From Serinus canaria (lineage: Eukaryota > Chordata > Aves > Passeriformes > Fringillidae), in the NCBI RefSeq assembly GCF_022539315.1, contig NC_066337.1, positions 5,297,930-5,361,929 on the forward strand: 64,000 nt of DNA, read 5' to 3'. Within the stretch, counting starts at the first letter, position 1. Each line of letters opens with the position of its first letter. This document shows positions 22,881 through 32,520 of this stretch, piece after piece. The position numbers and the translations under genes are program-made. The notes below the pieces were generated by a model. That model ran no database searches and was not told where the DNA came from. It saw nothing but the letters and a program-made list of their open reading frames with translations.

Positions 22881-23886
22881 TGTCTGAGCAGGAAGAGGAG
22901 GAGGAGCCTGCACTCATCTCACCCACTGCTCCTTAGTGCTGCATTTTTGACGATTTTCGATTTTTTAAATATTTTTTAATTCTATGAACCAACCAATCCA
23001 GCAATGGGAGACCCCAGTTTTGCCATGGCCAGGTGGAACATTCCCTGCAGAGCCATCAGGTTGATTCCTGCTGACTCAATTCCCATCCAATTCCCTATAA
23101 CCAGCCATGGAGGGTGTTGCTGCTTCCAGAGGTGTCAATATTCTGAATTTAGGAGTCTCAGGGGGCTGGGCTCTCTCTTGGCTCACCTCTGTGCTCCACA
23201 GGCAGCAGCCACTCCAGGATTCTCCAGGAGAAGGAATAAATCAGCTCTGAGTGACAGAGATTTTAACAACAAAATCATTCCACGGACAGAGTGTGTAATG
23301 AGTTCCAGCCAGAGCAAGTTGTGCAGGAATAATTTTCTAGTACCTGGAGCTAGCAACCACTTCGTGGGTGCTTTTTATTCCTGGGTTGTAAATTGATTTT
23401 ATACATCATTTATCAATGGAGGCCTGGCTTTATAATGGGGATATTTGAATATTTCTGCCTCTGCACCCGCATGCTCAGCAAAGAAAAGGGAACAACAGGA
23501 GCTGGCTGGTGTTACAAGGGCCTGCTCCCAGGTAAGGGTGATGGAGGTCTGCAAGTGCCAGATAAACCCAGGGAAATTTGATTATGGGATGCATAAAGAA
23601 TGCAGAAAGTTGCTGGAGAGGATTAAAGAAGTGCTGAGGGCTTGAATTTTGTGTTGCATTTCCAAGTTGGCTTTACAAGGCAAAGGGATCCTCAGGGGGA
23701 CACCCAGGGAGGGTGGGGGGATCCTGGTCCCTGGGGCACTGGGGGGGATGTGATCCAGCGCCTCGGGCTGTTGGACTGTGAGAATTCCCTCAGATCATGC
23801 CAAAAACCCCAAACACATGAACCCCTCATCATCCCCCAACCCAGCAAAGGCTGTGCCCCCTGTCCCGGGGCAGAATTTGGGGGGAG
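22881..23886. other. Unique sequence; possible regulatory block
   Basis: No gene recognised. An AT-rich run lies at 22945-22985. The part 23250-23640 (CTAGTACCTGGAGCTAGCAA, GGGTTGTAAATTGATTTTAT) is non-repetitive and moderately AT-rich and could be a conserved element, but without alignment nothing firmer can be said. Confidence 0.4.
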
Positions 23887-23892
23887 GATGGG
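23887..23892. repeat. Target-site duplication, left copy (GATGGG)
   Basis: Six bases identical to 24582-24587, directly before the TG that opens the LTR. Confidence 0.9.
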
Positions 23893-24261
23893 TGTTGTGG
23901 TGTGTGTTCAGTTCCCAATTGAGTTATCTTCCCTGTTTTGTATTGTTTTGTGATGCTTTCCCCCAGTTACACCCCTATACCCAGTTCGATGGTTCAGTCC
24001 TGGTTCCCCCTTTCCCTCGAATGGTGTCCTCCCTGTCTGGGCTCGCTGCCAAGCCCTTGTCTCCACCCCCGTTCCCCTGGCAACTGCCCCTTTCCCCTCC
24101 TCCAGAGCCCCGTTCATCTCCTGAAACCCCCCCATCCTTCCAGAAACTTCTCCCTTCCACAGGGGGTGATTGGGCAGGTGCCCTGAGCCCCTCCTTCGTT
24201 CGTGTACCACTTGTTGCCACCGGTGTCAGTCATGTTGAATTCCCCTCCTCAGTTTCCCCCG

Positions 24262-24288
24262 ATTGGTTCTTGTACACCCCTTTATATA
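24262..24288 (+). promoter_or_regulatory. LTR core promoter (inverted CCAAT and TATA box)
   Basis: ATTGG at 24262-24266 and TATATA at 24283-24288 are about 16 bp apart inside the solo LTR. A transcription start would be expected near 24310-24320. Activity is inferred from position only. Confidence 0.6.
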
Positions 24289-24345
24289 CTGCTTCTCCCC
24301 CTTCTGTCCCGTCTTTTCCCGCCTGGACACGTTGGAGGAATGATA

Positions 24346-24351
24346 CATAAA
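24346..24351 (+). terminator. LTR polyadenylation-signal variant CATAAA
   Basis: CATAAA lies 58 bp downstream of the TATA box, where a retroviral R region normally carries its poly(A) signal. It is a weaker variant of AATAAA. Confidence 0.5.
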
Positions 24352-24581
24352 AATCACTGGACTACACCGGGCGTGTTAAGACCCTCTTTTCTCTCGGCTT
24401 CTCCGCCTTGCCGCTTCTTTTCGATACTGTTGCTGCTGTCCTGCCGAGGAAGGCGCAGCCCGGAGGTCCCTGACGGATCTGGGTAGTGTCCCCTTAGCTG
24501 CTGCTGTGCTCCGAGCTAGCCCCGGCCGCCTCCCCGCTGCTCGGAGGGGGGAGAAGTGCTTTCGACACAGCAGGCGCAGCA

Positions 24582-24587
24582 GATGGG
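24582..24587. repeat. Target-site duplication, right copy (GATGGG)
   Basis: Identical to 23887-23892 and directly after the terminal CA of the LTR. Confidence 0.9.
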
Positions 24588-25260
24588 CAGCAAATCCTCC
24601 TCAAAACTCTGCCCTGCCCTTGCTCATCCCTCTCCAACTTTCATTTTCATTGTTTTACCTGCCGGGGAGCAGCGATCCTGAGTGTTTACCCAAAAAACAC
24701 AACAACCCAAAGCATTTCACGGCTCTGTTTATTTTCACCAGCTCTGTAAATAAAACCCCTGACAAGTCCCTTCCCTCTGCTGCAGAGCCCTCAGCCAGGG
24801 CTCCTGCAGAAGGATCCCTAAACCAGCCAGCTCCAGGGATGGGACATTATTATTCAGCAGAGAGGCTGGAAAACACATTTACTCCCCACTCACAGTTCTC
24901 CAGGCAGCTCCTTCATCTGTGCTCACCGTGTTATTTACTCCCAGGAAGGAGAGGAACGCTCACAGCTCTCAAGCTGGTTCAGTTCCAAAAAAAAAATGAA
25001 CTTAATTTCGGTTTAATTCATGTGGGTGGAAGTGAGAACCACCTGCAGAGGATGAGAACAAACCCTGCGTGCTCTGGGGTGAGGATGCACCTCTGCAGGG
25101 CCATAAATAGAGTTCCACTGCCGCTGCACTAATTATCTCCCCATTAATTATGCTGATGAGGCAGATTCTCTGCCTTGGTAAATGCCCCGTTGTTTGTCAG
25201 GGCAGGTCCAACAGGAGCAGTAAAACACAACAGCTTTTTTTGCCTTTCCCCCATGCTCCA
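24588..25260. other. Unique sequence; candidate regulatory block at 25090-25200
   Basis: No gene recognised. Toward the end it holds the words TAATTA (25130-25135) and ATTAATTA (25143-25150) within an otherwise mixed-composition sequence followed by TGCTGATGAGGCAG. Homeodomain-type words this close together are suggestive of an enhancer but unverified. Confidence 0.35.
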
Positions 25261-25360
25261 GACATCCCAGGTAATACTGATCACAGGTAATGCTAATTAC
25301 AGGTAATGCTAATTACAGGTAATAAAAATCACAGGTAACATTCATCCCAGGTAATATTGA
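25261..25360. repeat. 16-bp tandem repeat, six copies
   Basis: CAGGTAA occurs at 25268, 25284, 25300, 25316, 25332 and 25348, an exact 16-bp period. The variable half reads TACTGATCA, TGCTAATTA, TAAAAATCA, CATTCATCC and so on. The CAGGTAA core resembles a ZEB/SNAIL-type E-box (CAGGTA) and also a splice-donor word, so the array presents six evenly spaced potential sites. Confidence 0.9.
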
Positions 25361-25948
25361 AGAAGAGAGAAATGAATTTTAGAAGATTTAGCCTCATTTG
25401 GAGGCGAAACAATTGATTAGCAAAGAAATGACAAAGAAACATTGCAATAAATACCTCTGCACTCAGTCCCGAGCACCCTGCAGAAGGGAGCACAGGCAGG
25501 TGCCAGATCCCTGCACCTTTCCTTGTCTCTCCGTTTTTATTTCTATTTTTTGCCACCTTGCCCTTCTGAGGCTGCTGTTGGGAAGGATGCACAGAGCTAA
25601 ATAAATCCTGATCACTCCCTGCTGGCAGGGCAGGGGGTCCTTCCCCTGCTGGCTGTGCCTGTCACTTGTGATCCACTCGGACACGGAAACAAGTTTGCTC
25701 CTGGATGGAAAACAGCCCCTGTGCCTGGAAAGATCAGCCCAGCTCCCTGCTGATGCGTTTGTGAGCTGTCACTCCGTCCTGGCAGCGTGTCACTCACTGC
25801 TGGAAGTGCCTCCTGTGCTGGGAGAGGGGACGAGAGGGGATCCCAGCACCTCTGCGGCCTCATCTGAGCCAGGGTGGGCTCTGGGGGGAGAGCAGCCCTG
25901 CAGAAGGAGCAGGCTTTGCTCCCCAGCAGGGCTGCATTGTGACAGAAA
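25361..25948. other. Unique sequence, nothing identified
   Basis: No gene or repeat recognised before the ATT array. Confidence 0.5.
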
Positions 25949-26025
<77 letters not shown>

Positions 26026-26160
26026 TACTATTATTATTACTATTACTATTATTATTACCATTATTACTATTACTACTATTATTATTATCATTATTACTAT
26101 TACTATTATTACTATTCTTACTATTACTATTGCTAATATTACTATTATTACTCTATTTTT
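25949..26160 (+). repeat. (ATT)n trinucleotide array with ATTACT-rich distal half
   Basis: About 24 uninterrupted ATT triplets (25949-26022) are followed by degenerate ATTACT/ATTATT units to about 26158. Frames over it encode poly-Ile, Leu or Tyr and are artefacts. Confidence 0.97.
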
Positions 26161-26724
26161 TAAGATCTCACACTTCCTGTCTCTGATTTGCATTTTTGAG
26201 CCCTTTGCTGAGTCCCCAGGAGCTGAGGAGAGGCCCCCGCTGTTCACCTGGCCAGCCCTGCTCCCCTGGGCTCTTCTGCACCATCCCTTGGGCACAGCCC
26301 CCAAAGCCAGCCCTGCTCCAGCCTGCAGGAATTCCATCCACCACCCAAAACCCCAAAGCACCTCCCCAGGGACTTCAGGGAGCATTTCCTCGTGAGAGCA
26401 ACAGCAGCTCCCAGAATCACCCCCAAACTGAACAATTATCGGTATTGAAGTCACTCCCTTGACATTTGGTGACCTTTGGCTGTCCCTGCAGCTCAGGGGT
26501 GGGAGGGCACAGCAGCTAAATCAGGAATTAGTGCTTCTGGAGCAGGAATTGCCCTGGGGGGGGGGGAAATCTCATTTAAAAATCTTATTTAAAAATCTCA
26601 TTTTTAAATACTACACTTGAAGCAGGGCTCCTGATTGGGAGAGTAAAGGGGTCAAGGAATTCCTCTGGTGGCACAGCCACCTCTGAACCTGCCTTTTCCC
26701 CTAAAACCTGCTCCTGATGGGATT
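26161..26724. other. Unique sequence, nothing identified
   Basis: Contains a G9 run at about 26558-26566 and a short AAATCTTATTTAAAAATCT duplication at 26568-26610. No gene recognised. Confidence 0.5.
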
Positions 26725-27034
26725 TCAGGACAGCACTCTGGGCCTCCTGAAGTGGTTATGTACTCATTTTCCTCTCTCTGTATTGCAGGGAGGTCTCACA
26801 GGTGTTTTTCCCCCCCACATCCCATTTCTGATGGATAGCACAGATGAATTGAAGCCATTCTCCAAAAAACCTGCTTTTCCATGGGCTGAAAGCTTGGAAT
26901 CACTGGGGTGGGCTCCTGGTGGATTTCAGGACAGCACTCTGGCTCCTGAAGGAGTCATTCCCCCCCACATCCCATTTCTGATGGAGAGCACGGATCAATT
27001 GAAGCCATTCTCCAAAAAATCTGCTTTTCTATGG
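26725..27034 (+). repeat. Direct duplication, two diverged copies ~145-200 bp apart
   Basis: TTTCAGGACAGCACTCTGG at 26725 recurs at 26924, and CCCCCCACATCCCATTTCTG at about 26811 recurs at about 26960. Each copy ends CCATTCTCCAAAAAA(C/T)CTGC. The first copy has a 50-bp insertion between the two words. An open frame of 115 codons spans both copies. Four of the five substitutions in the best-matched block change the amino acid, which argues against coding constraint. Confidence 0.85.
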
Positions 27035-28452
27035 AATCACTCTGGGATGGAAGAGTGGAATTAGCATGTCTGGCTTCCCTGAGCCCCCAGAGCTGGGGAT
27101 GGAAGGAGATGCCTCCTCCTGCTCCCTCCCACCCCCATTCCTGCTCCTCTCTGGAGAGCAGAGATAAAATGCACTCATTACCTCCCCTTCAGCAGGGGAA
27201 AATGAGGGGAAAGTGGTTGTTTATTAGATGTCGAGAAATACCAAAACCCTTTTAACTTGTACTCTAAGAGAAAGGAAAAAGGTAAAAAGGTAATTTTCCA
27301 GGAAGCTGCTGTCACTGTTTGAAAAGAGAGAGTAAAGAAGACTGCTTTTATTACCTGCTTTATTTATGGTTACTTAATAATGACACAGACAAGTACATTA
27401 CTGGCTCACCACTTCCCTGCTGCTGCCTCTGGAAAGACAAAAGAGCAATCAAGTGTGAGCCTGTTTGCTGAAAGCTGAGCTCCAGAGTCCAGCAACAGCA
27501 GTTTTCCTTGGGAAAAAATGGGATGGAGCAGAGATTTCATGGAGAGCTCCCTGATCCTGGACCTCAGGGCAGCAGGGGTTTGGGAGGGAGGTCAGCCAAA
27601 AAGGGAAGAGAGGAATGAATTTTCGAGGGTTTCCTATTTCTCTGTGGGATGTTGAGGATTTTTAAGTTGTCAAATATCTGCCCAAGATGGGATTCACAGG
27701 TGCTGTCACTTCTCTGGCTCCTGACAATTGTGGCACTCAGCAGCTGAGCCCCTGTGACAAATGTGAGGATGAGCAGGGACCCAGCTGAGGAATGATGTCA
27801 GGACAGGAGAGATCTGAGAGCAGGGAGAGTTTAGAAGTGTCTAAAATGGGAAAATGAGCATTTATGGGGACAGAAACGGCCTCTGCACACATCTGGCTAA
27901 GGGCACAGAAGGAATTTCAGGGCAGGGGGAAGAAAGATGAGCCTCAAGCAAGCTGCCTCAATCAGAAAAAACCCTGATAAAGGGCTTAGGGAGAGTGTGA
28001 GAGGGAAAAAAAGCCCCCCAAAGCACCTCAGCCCCATCTGTCTCTGCCACAAACAGCCAGAACGGGCACTGAGGAGTTTGCTGGGAGCTGTTTTCCCTCT
28101 GCTGATGGATGGCATTTTCCAGGCTGTTATTAACTGGACTTCACCACTTTGGGCTGATCTATGGAGCAGCAGCAGCCTGAAAGCGTTTGGCACTGCAGCC
28201 CTGGAGCAGGGGAAGGAGGAAAAAACTGCAGCAGCTCCTCCGAGCATCCCCACCTGCCAAGGTGTGCACAGGGGCTGAGGGGATGGGCTGGGAGGGCAGG
28301 GGCAGAAATCAGCCCTCTCCAGGTGGTTTCCAGGAGCTCCAGCTGCTCCCAGGAGGGAGAAATGGGGTGAGCACTCTCAGAAGGAGAAGGGAGGAAGGGA
28401 GGAGAGGCTGAGGTGTTCAGGGGAGCCTGCTCAGCACAGGAGGGTGAGGGGG
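27035..28452. other. Unique sequence; candidate regulatory block at 27230-27470
   Basis: No gene recognised. The segment 27230-27470 is non-repetitive and AT-rich (TTTTATTACCTGCTTTATTT, ATGGTTACTTAATAATGACA) and then becomes CT/CTG-rich. It is a possible conserved non-coding element, without proof. Confidence 0.35.
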
Positions 28453-28458
28453 GCTGAG
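28453..28458. repeat. Target-site duplication, left copy (GCTGAG)
   Basis: Identical to 28849-28854 and directly before the TG of the LTR. Confidence 0.85.
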
Positions 28459-28848
28459 TGTCACGGTCACATTTTAGGAAAAATCCTTCCCTTAGGATTT
28501 TTTCTCCTGAGAAGCCTCAGAGGAAAAGAAAAACAATGATTATCAGCTGCTGTGGAATGCAGCAGGTGAATCCTTGATTGGCCCATGTTGGTTGTTTCTA
28601 ATTAATGGCCAATCCCAGTCAGCTGGCTCGGACTCTCTGAGAGTCAGGAGCTTTTCTTATCATTCTCCTTCTGTTCTTTGCGAGGCTTCTGATGAAATCC
28701 TTTCTTCTGTTCTCTATTCTTCTGTTCTCATCTATTCTAGTCTAGTTCTAGTATGATAGATATCATGAAATATTAAATCAGCCTTCTGAACATGGAGTGA
28801 GACCCTCGTCCCTCCCCTCCTCCTGGGACCCCTGAGAGCTCCACCTCA
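28459..28848 (+). mobile_element. Solo ERV LTR, 390 bp, complete
   Basis: Begins TGTCACGGTCACATTTTAGG and ends CCACCTCA, with a perfect 6-bp direct repeat GCTGAG on both sides. Internal landmarks shared with the other copies in this window are TTTTCTCCTGAGAAGC, GCTGCTGTGGAATGCAGCAG, TAATTAATGGCCAATCCCAG, GGCTTCTGATGAAATCC and TCTAGTTCTAGTATGAT. ATTAAA at 28772-28777 stands where the 31-kb copy has AATAAA. There is no adjoining internal retroviral sequence. The 6-bp duplication points to a class II type integrase, whereas ERVL elements usually leave 5 bp. I recognise the family as one abundant in songbirds but do not name it. Confidence 0.88.
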
Positions 28849-28854
28849 GCTGAG
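28849..28854. repeat. Target-site duplication, right copy (GCTGAG)
   Basis: Identical to 28453-28458 and directly after the terminal CA of the LTR. Confidence 0.85.
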
Positions 28855-30706
28855 GGCTTGGCTGGAGGGCACCAATGGCCAATCCTCTCTTTTTGGAAGT
28901 GGCTGTGGAGCCTGAACCACCCCCTCCAGCATTCCAAAGGCAGGGAAGGCACAGGGGGGCTTCCACCCCCGGTAATTAGGCGTTAATTAGCAGTGAGCAG
29001 AGCACAAAGCCTGGCTGGAGAAAGCAGAGAACGAGGTTGAAATATTTCCCTGACCCAGCAGTTCTGTTCTGGAAACACCCAGAGCTGTGACCTGCAATCA
29101 CAACAGCAGTTCTGAACATCAATTAATCTTACTTGAAGCAGTTCTCACTGCTGGGTTGTGATCTACAATTCAAGATTTTCTTCTGCTGCACCCTAAATTT
29201 CCTCTGGCCCCCAGGAGCAAAGCTGCAGCCCCAGCCCAGCCTGCTGGGCACTGCTGATCCTGAATCCCCACACAAAATCCCCTCCAGTCTCTCCTCCAGC
29301 TCCAGCATCTGCCCAACTTTAGCACCAATTTATGAATCATTTCAGTCAACTTGAAAGAGGCCTCTGTAATATTTATTTGTCCAATCTCCATCCACTCAGC
29401 ACTGCCTTGCCACAGTTTCAGGGGTCTAATTAAATCACAGCCTGAATTGGAAAAAGCCATTCTTGCAGCAAGCCTGAGCTGACCTCCTCAACTCATTTAT
29501 CCACTGATAACCCTCGTGTGGAAGCACTCAGCCCCCCTGAGGGAAAATCTACTCCACATCCCATTGATCCCCAGCTCTTCCCTGACTCCTCAGGCAGCTC
29601 TTGCTTTTATTCACTGACCAGAAATTACTTGACCAGCCACCAAAAAAAAAAAAAACCCAAAAAACCACCAAACCAACCCTTCATCCACATCTCCCAGGGA
29701 GCCAAAGCTGTGAGAAATCATGAGAGGGACACAGAGGCAGGGCAGCCCAGGGGGGTTATGAAAGGTGCCAGCTCTTGCTGCTGGACTGCGTTTGAAAATG
29801 TGAGTAATCATCAAGGTGTCGTTTGTGTGCTCCCTGTGATCAAAGCACTGGGCAGAAAAACATCGAGTTTTGCAGGGGAGCAGAGGTGCAGGAGCAGCCC
29901 CAGCTGTCAGGAGGAATTTAACTTTAACTGTTTATGGTCTCCTGTTCTGTGGGTATTACACCAAACAAACAACAGCTGCTTCTCCTCCTCTGCAGCACCA
30001 GCAGGGCCTGGGCTGGTCATTATTCATCCTGCTTGGCATTCCCATGCCAGGGGGACAAAATCCTGCTCTCAGACCTGGTGCTAGGTGCTCTGTGCTCCCA
30101 GAGCCAACAGGGGCTGCTGGAGCCAGGCTCACCCTGCCTGTGGAGTGAGGCAGCTCATCTGGAAAGCTTCACACACCCAGCAGGAAGCCAGGCAGAAGGA
30201 AATTCATCATCCCCAGCCGGGTGGGCAAAGTGAGACAGAGAAACATTTCCCACTCCCACAGATCCATCTCCCTGCAGAGGGCACAGAGCTCCTTCCCTGC
30301 TGGTCTCACCCAATCCTGCACCCTCCTGGTGGGACAGCAAATCCCAAAAACCTCTGTGGTGGCTGAGGGTACAAAGGAGGTGTAGAAGAGCTCCAAACCC
30401 ACATTTTCAGCAGCTGTGGTTATCCAGGGGAGAGGCACAGGAAGCCTCAGCAGCTCATCCAAGTGTTATCCCTGAGCTGAGGTCCAGCTCCCAGTGGGAT
30501 GCTGGCCCTGATTCCCACAGAGAGCTTTGGAAATGTCATCCTCAGCCACTGGGGAATGAAAAGGCCAAAGGAGAATTTCCTGGAGCCTGAGGCTCACAGA
30601 GAGCAGAGGGACTCGCTGCTGCCAGGGGAGCTGCCCTGAGAGGAGCAGCACAATCTGTGCCAGCAGCAGTGAGCCTCTCCCAGCTCTCTGTGCACTCACC
30701 CATCCA
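28855..30706. other. Unique sequence, no feature supported
   Basis: Apart from an A-rich patch at 29641-29675, nothing recognisable is present. Open frames are short, occur on both strands and show no domain. Confidence 0.5.
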
Positions 30707-30734
30707 CTCCTCCTCCTCCTCCTCCTCCTCCCCC
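30707..30734. repeat. (TCC)n microsatellite, left flank of an LTR
   Basis: About nine TCC triplets. After the LTR at 30731-31109 the next ten bases are again CTCCTCCTCC (31110-31119), so the LTR sits inside a TCC tract. Confidence 0.9.
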
Positions 30735-31109
30735 AGCCAGGATATTTTCTGAACAATCCCTTGGCCAGGATCTTTTCTCCTGAGAAGCTGAGAGGCCTCA
30801 GAAATGAAATGCAAACAATGATGATCTGCTGCTGTGGGATGCAGCAGGTGAATCTTTGATTGGTCTCTGTGGTTGTTTTTAATTAATGGCCAACTCCAGT
30901 CCGGCTGGCTGGGACTCTCTGGTCACTCACAAGATTTTATTCTCATTCCGTTCTTTCCTTGCCAGCCTTCTGATCAAATCCTTTCTTCTGTTCTTTTAGT
31001 CTAGTTTTAGTATATAATTTTCTTTAAATATAATATAGATCATAACAGAATAAATCAGCCTGCTGGAACATGGAGTCAGGATCCTCATCCCTTCCCTGGC
31101 ACCACCACA
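30731..31109 (+). mobile_element. ERV LTR, same family as 28459-28848
   Basis: Shares TTTTCTCCTGAGAAGC, a GCTGCTGTGGGATGCAGCAG segment, TTTTTAATTAATGGCCAA and AGCCTTCTGATCAAATCC with the 28.5-kb copy in the same order and spacing. AATAAA lies at 31049-31054, and the element ends in ACCACCACA with a terminal CA at 31108-31109. The 5' end lacks a clear TGTCACGG start and is diverged or lost. Flanking CTCCTC on both sides may be the target duplication but cannot be separated from the host TCC tract. Confidence 0.82.
31049..31054 (+). terminator. LTR polyadenylation signal AATAAA
   Basis: AATAAA followed by TCAGCC at the position typical for the R region of this LTR family. Confidence 0.6.
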
Positions 31110-32112
31110 CTCCTCCTCCAGAGGAAGAGGGGAGGATTTCTGTGCTCTGCCCAAACTCATCTGCCCTGCTCCACTCTGCTCACTCAGCAAATATTTCATC
31201 ACTGCCTGGGGCTGCTCCTCCTGTCCCTGCTGGGGAGGAGAATGGATGGATCCAGTGGCAAAGGGGGGAAATAAAAATCCTGGGAGTTGCTGACTTGAAG
31301 GAAAATGTGTCCCTTGCACACAAGAGCTCGTTAGTCTGGGGGTCCCAGAGCTTCTCCCCATCCTCATCACGCTCCAGCTCTGTCCCTTGTCACTCCCATA
31401 TTATCCAGAAAAATCCCCTTGCCCAGATTCTGGCAATATCTATAATAATATAACAATAATAATTTATTCCAAGGGTTTACAGCTGGGTCTGGGACCTGGT
31501 GAGAAGTTTGGGACGAGCCACTCCTCTGTGCCAAAGGGAATTTCTGTGATCCAGAGCTCAGCAGAAGGTCACAGGACGGGCACAGGAGAACGGAAGCACA
31601 GCAAGAACTGAAATTTTGGTTGGATACTGGACAAAACTGCAAGAAAAAACAAAAATGCAGCAATTCCCCAACAGTGGGAGCACGGCCCCTCACGTTTCAG
31701 AGGGCAGAACAAAAAGAAAATGTGGGAAAAGCTGTTAAAAGCAGAAATTTTTCTCTCCCCCTTCCTCTAAGCCTTTACAGAGTTATGCAAGTTGACTTTA
31801 TCTGCTGCAAATCCCCTTTCTGTTGTCAGTCCTTGGCAAGTCAAAGTCCTTAATTCTCCTGCACACACCGAATGTGAATGTCTGTCGGGTGGGTAAAATC
31901 TGCTTCAGCCTGCCCGAAACGAATCCCAGCTCCATCCCCCCAGGCCACTGATCCCAGCCTAAACCCAGCCTAAAGCTCAGCCTCAGCCCTCTTATCTCTG
32001 ATTTCCTCCTTGGTGCCTCTGAGCTCCGTGGTGAGAACATTCGGGGCTTTGCCTTCAGCTCCTTCAGCCTCTCCTGGCAGGATTCTGGTGCTCTAGGACA
32101 CCAAATCAAACA
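31110..32112. other. Unique sequence, nothing identified
   Basis: An AT-rich patch lies at 31435-31467 (ATAATAATATAACAATAATA). No gene or repeat family recognised. Confidence 0.5.
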
Positions 32113-32520
32113 ACGTGGACATGCAGCTCTCCAAGGTAAAAAAAGAGAGAAGTTTCATTTCTGACTCCAGCATTTACAGATTCCCAAAAGTGACAGTGGA
32201 CTGGAGGGTGACAGTGCCACCTCTCCAATGACACTGGACAATCCAACAGTCCAATTTCTCCTCCTCCAAAAAAATCAGTTATTTACACCATGTGGACATG
32301 CAGCTCTCCCAAGGTAAAAAGAGAGTTTTTAATTTCTAACTCCAAGATTTATAGATTTATAGATAACATTTATAGATTTATAGATAACATTTATAGATTT
32401 CCAGAAGTGGCAGTGGACTGGAGGGTGACAGTGCCACCTCTCCAATGACACTGGACAAACCAACAGCCCATCCAATTTCTCCTCCTCCAGAAAAGAATGC
32501 CAAACAATCAGTTATTTACA
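32113..32520 (+). repeat. Tandem duplication of a ~175-bp block, with nested expansion
   Basis: TGTGGACATGCAGCTCTCC (CGTGGACAT in copy 1) opens both copies, at 32113 and about 32290. Both contain GTGACAGTGGACTGGAGGGT or GTGGCAGTGGACTGGAGGGT, CCACCTCTCCAATGACACTG and AATCAGTTATTTACA. In copy 2 the segment ATTTATAGATTTATAGATAAC is amplified (32350-32400) where copy 1 has a single ATTTACAGATTCCC, so a secondary expansion happened after the duplication. Confidence 0.9.

Larger units (their letters stand above)
23893..24581 (+). mobile_element. Solo LTR of an endogenous retrovirus, complete and young
   Basis: A 689-bp element begins TGTTGTGG and ends CGCAGCA, so its termini are TG...CA and form an imperfect inverted repeat (TGTTGTGG against TGCTGCGC on the complement). 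It is flanked by a perfect 6-bp direct repeat GATGGG. Promoter-like parts are in the expected order: inverted CCAAT box ATTGG at 24262-24266, TATATA at 24283-24288, then a CATAAA polyadenylation-signal variant at 24346-24351. The part after it (U5) is CpG-rich, with roughly 16 CpGs in 190 bp. A 6-bp target duplication is typical of alpha- and beta-like (class II) retroviruses. No internal region or second LTR is present, so it is a recombination-derived solo LTR. The exact family is not named because I cannot search a repeat library. Confidence 0.92.

Noticed and set aside
24250..24590. CpG-rich stretch as a possible CpG-island promoter of a host gene
   Set aside because: The CpG density is confined to the LTR, ending exactly at its right boundary, and no exon follows.
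26717..27064. 115-codon frame containing an internal protein-level repeat
   Set aside because: It spans a DNA-level direct duplication. Four of five differences in the best-matched block are non-synonymous and no homologue or splice context is recognised.
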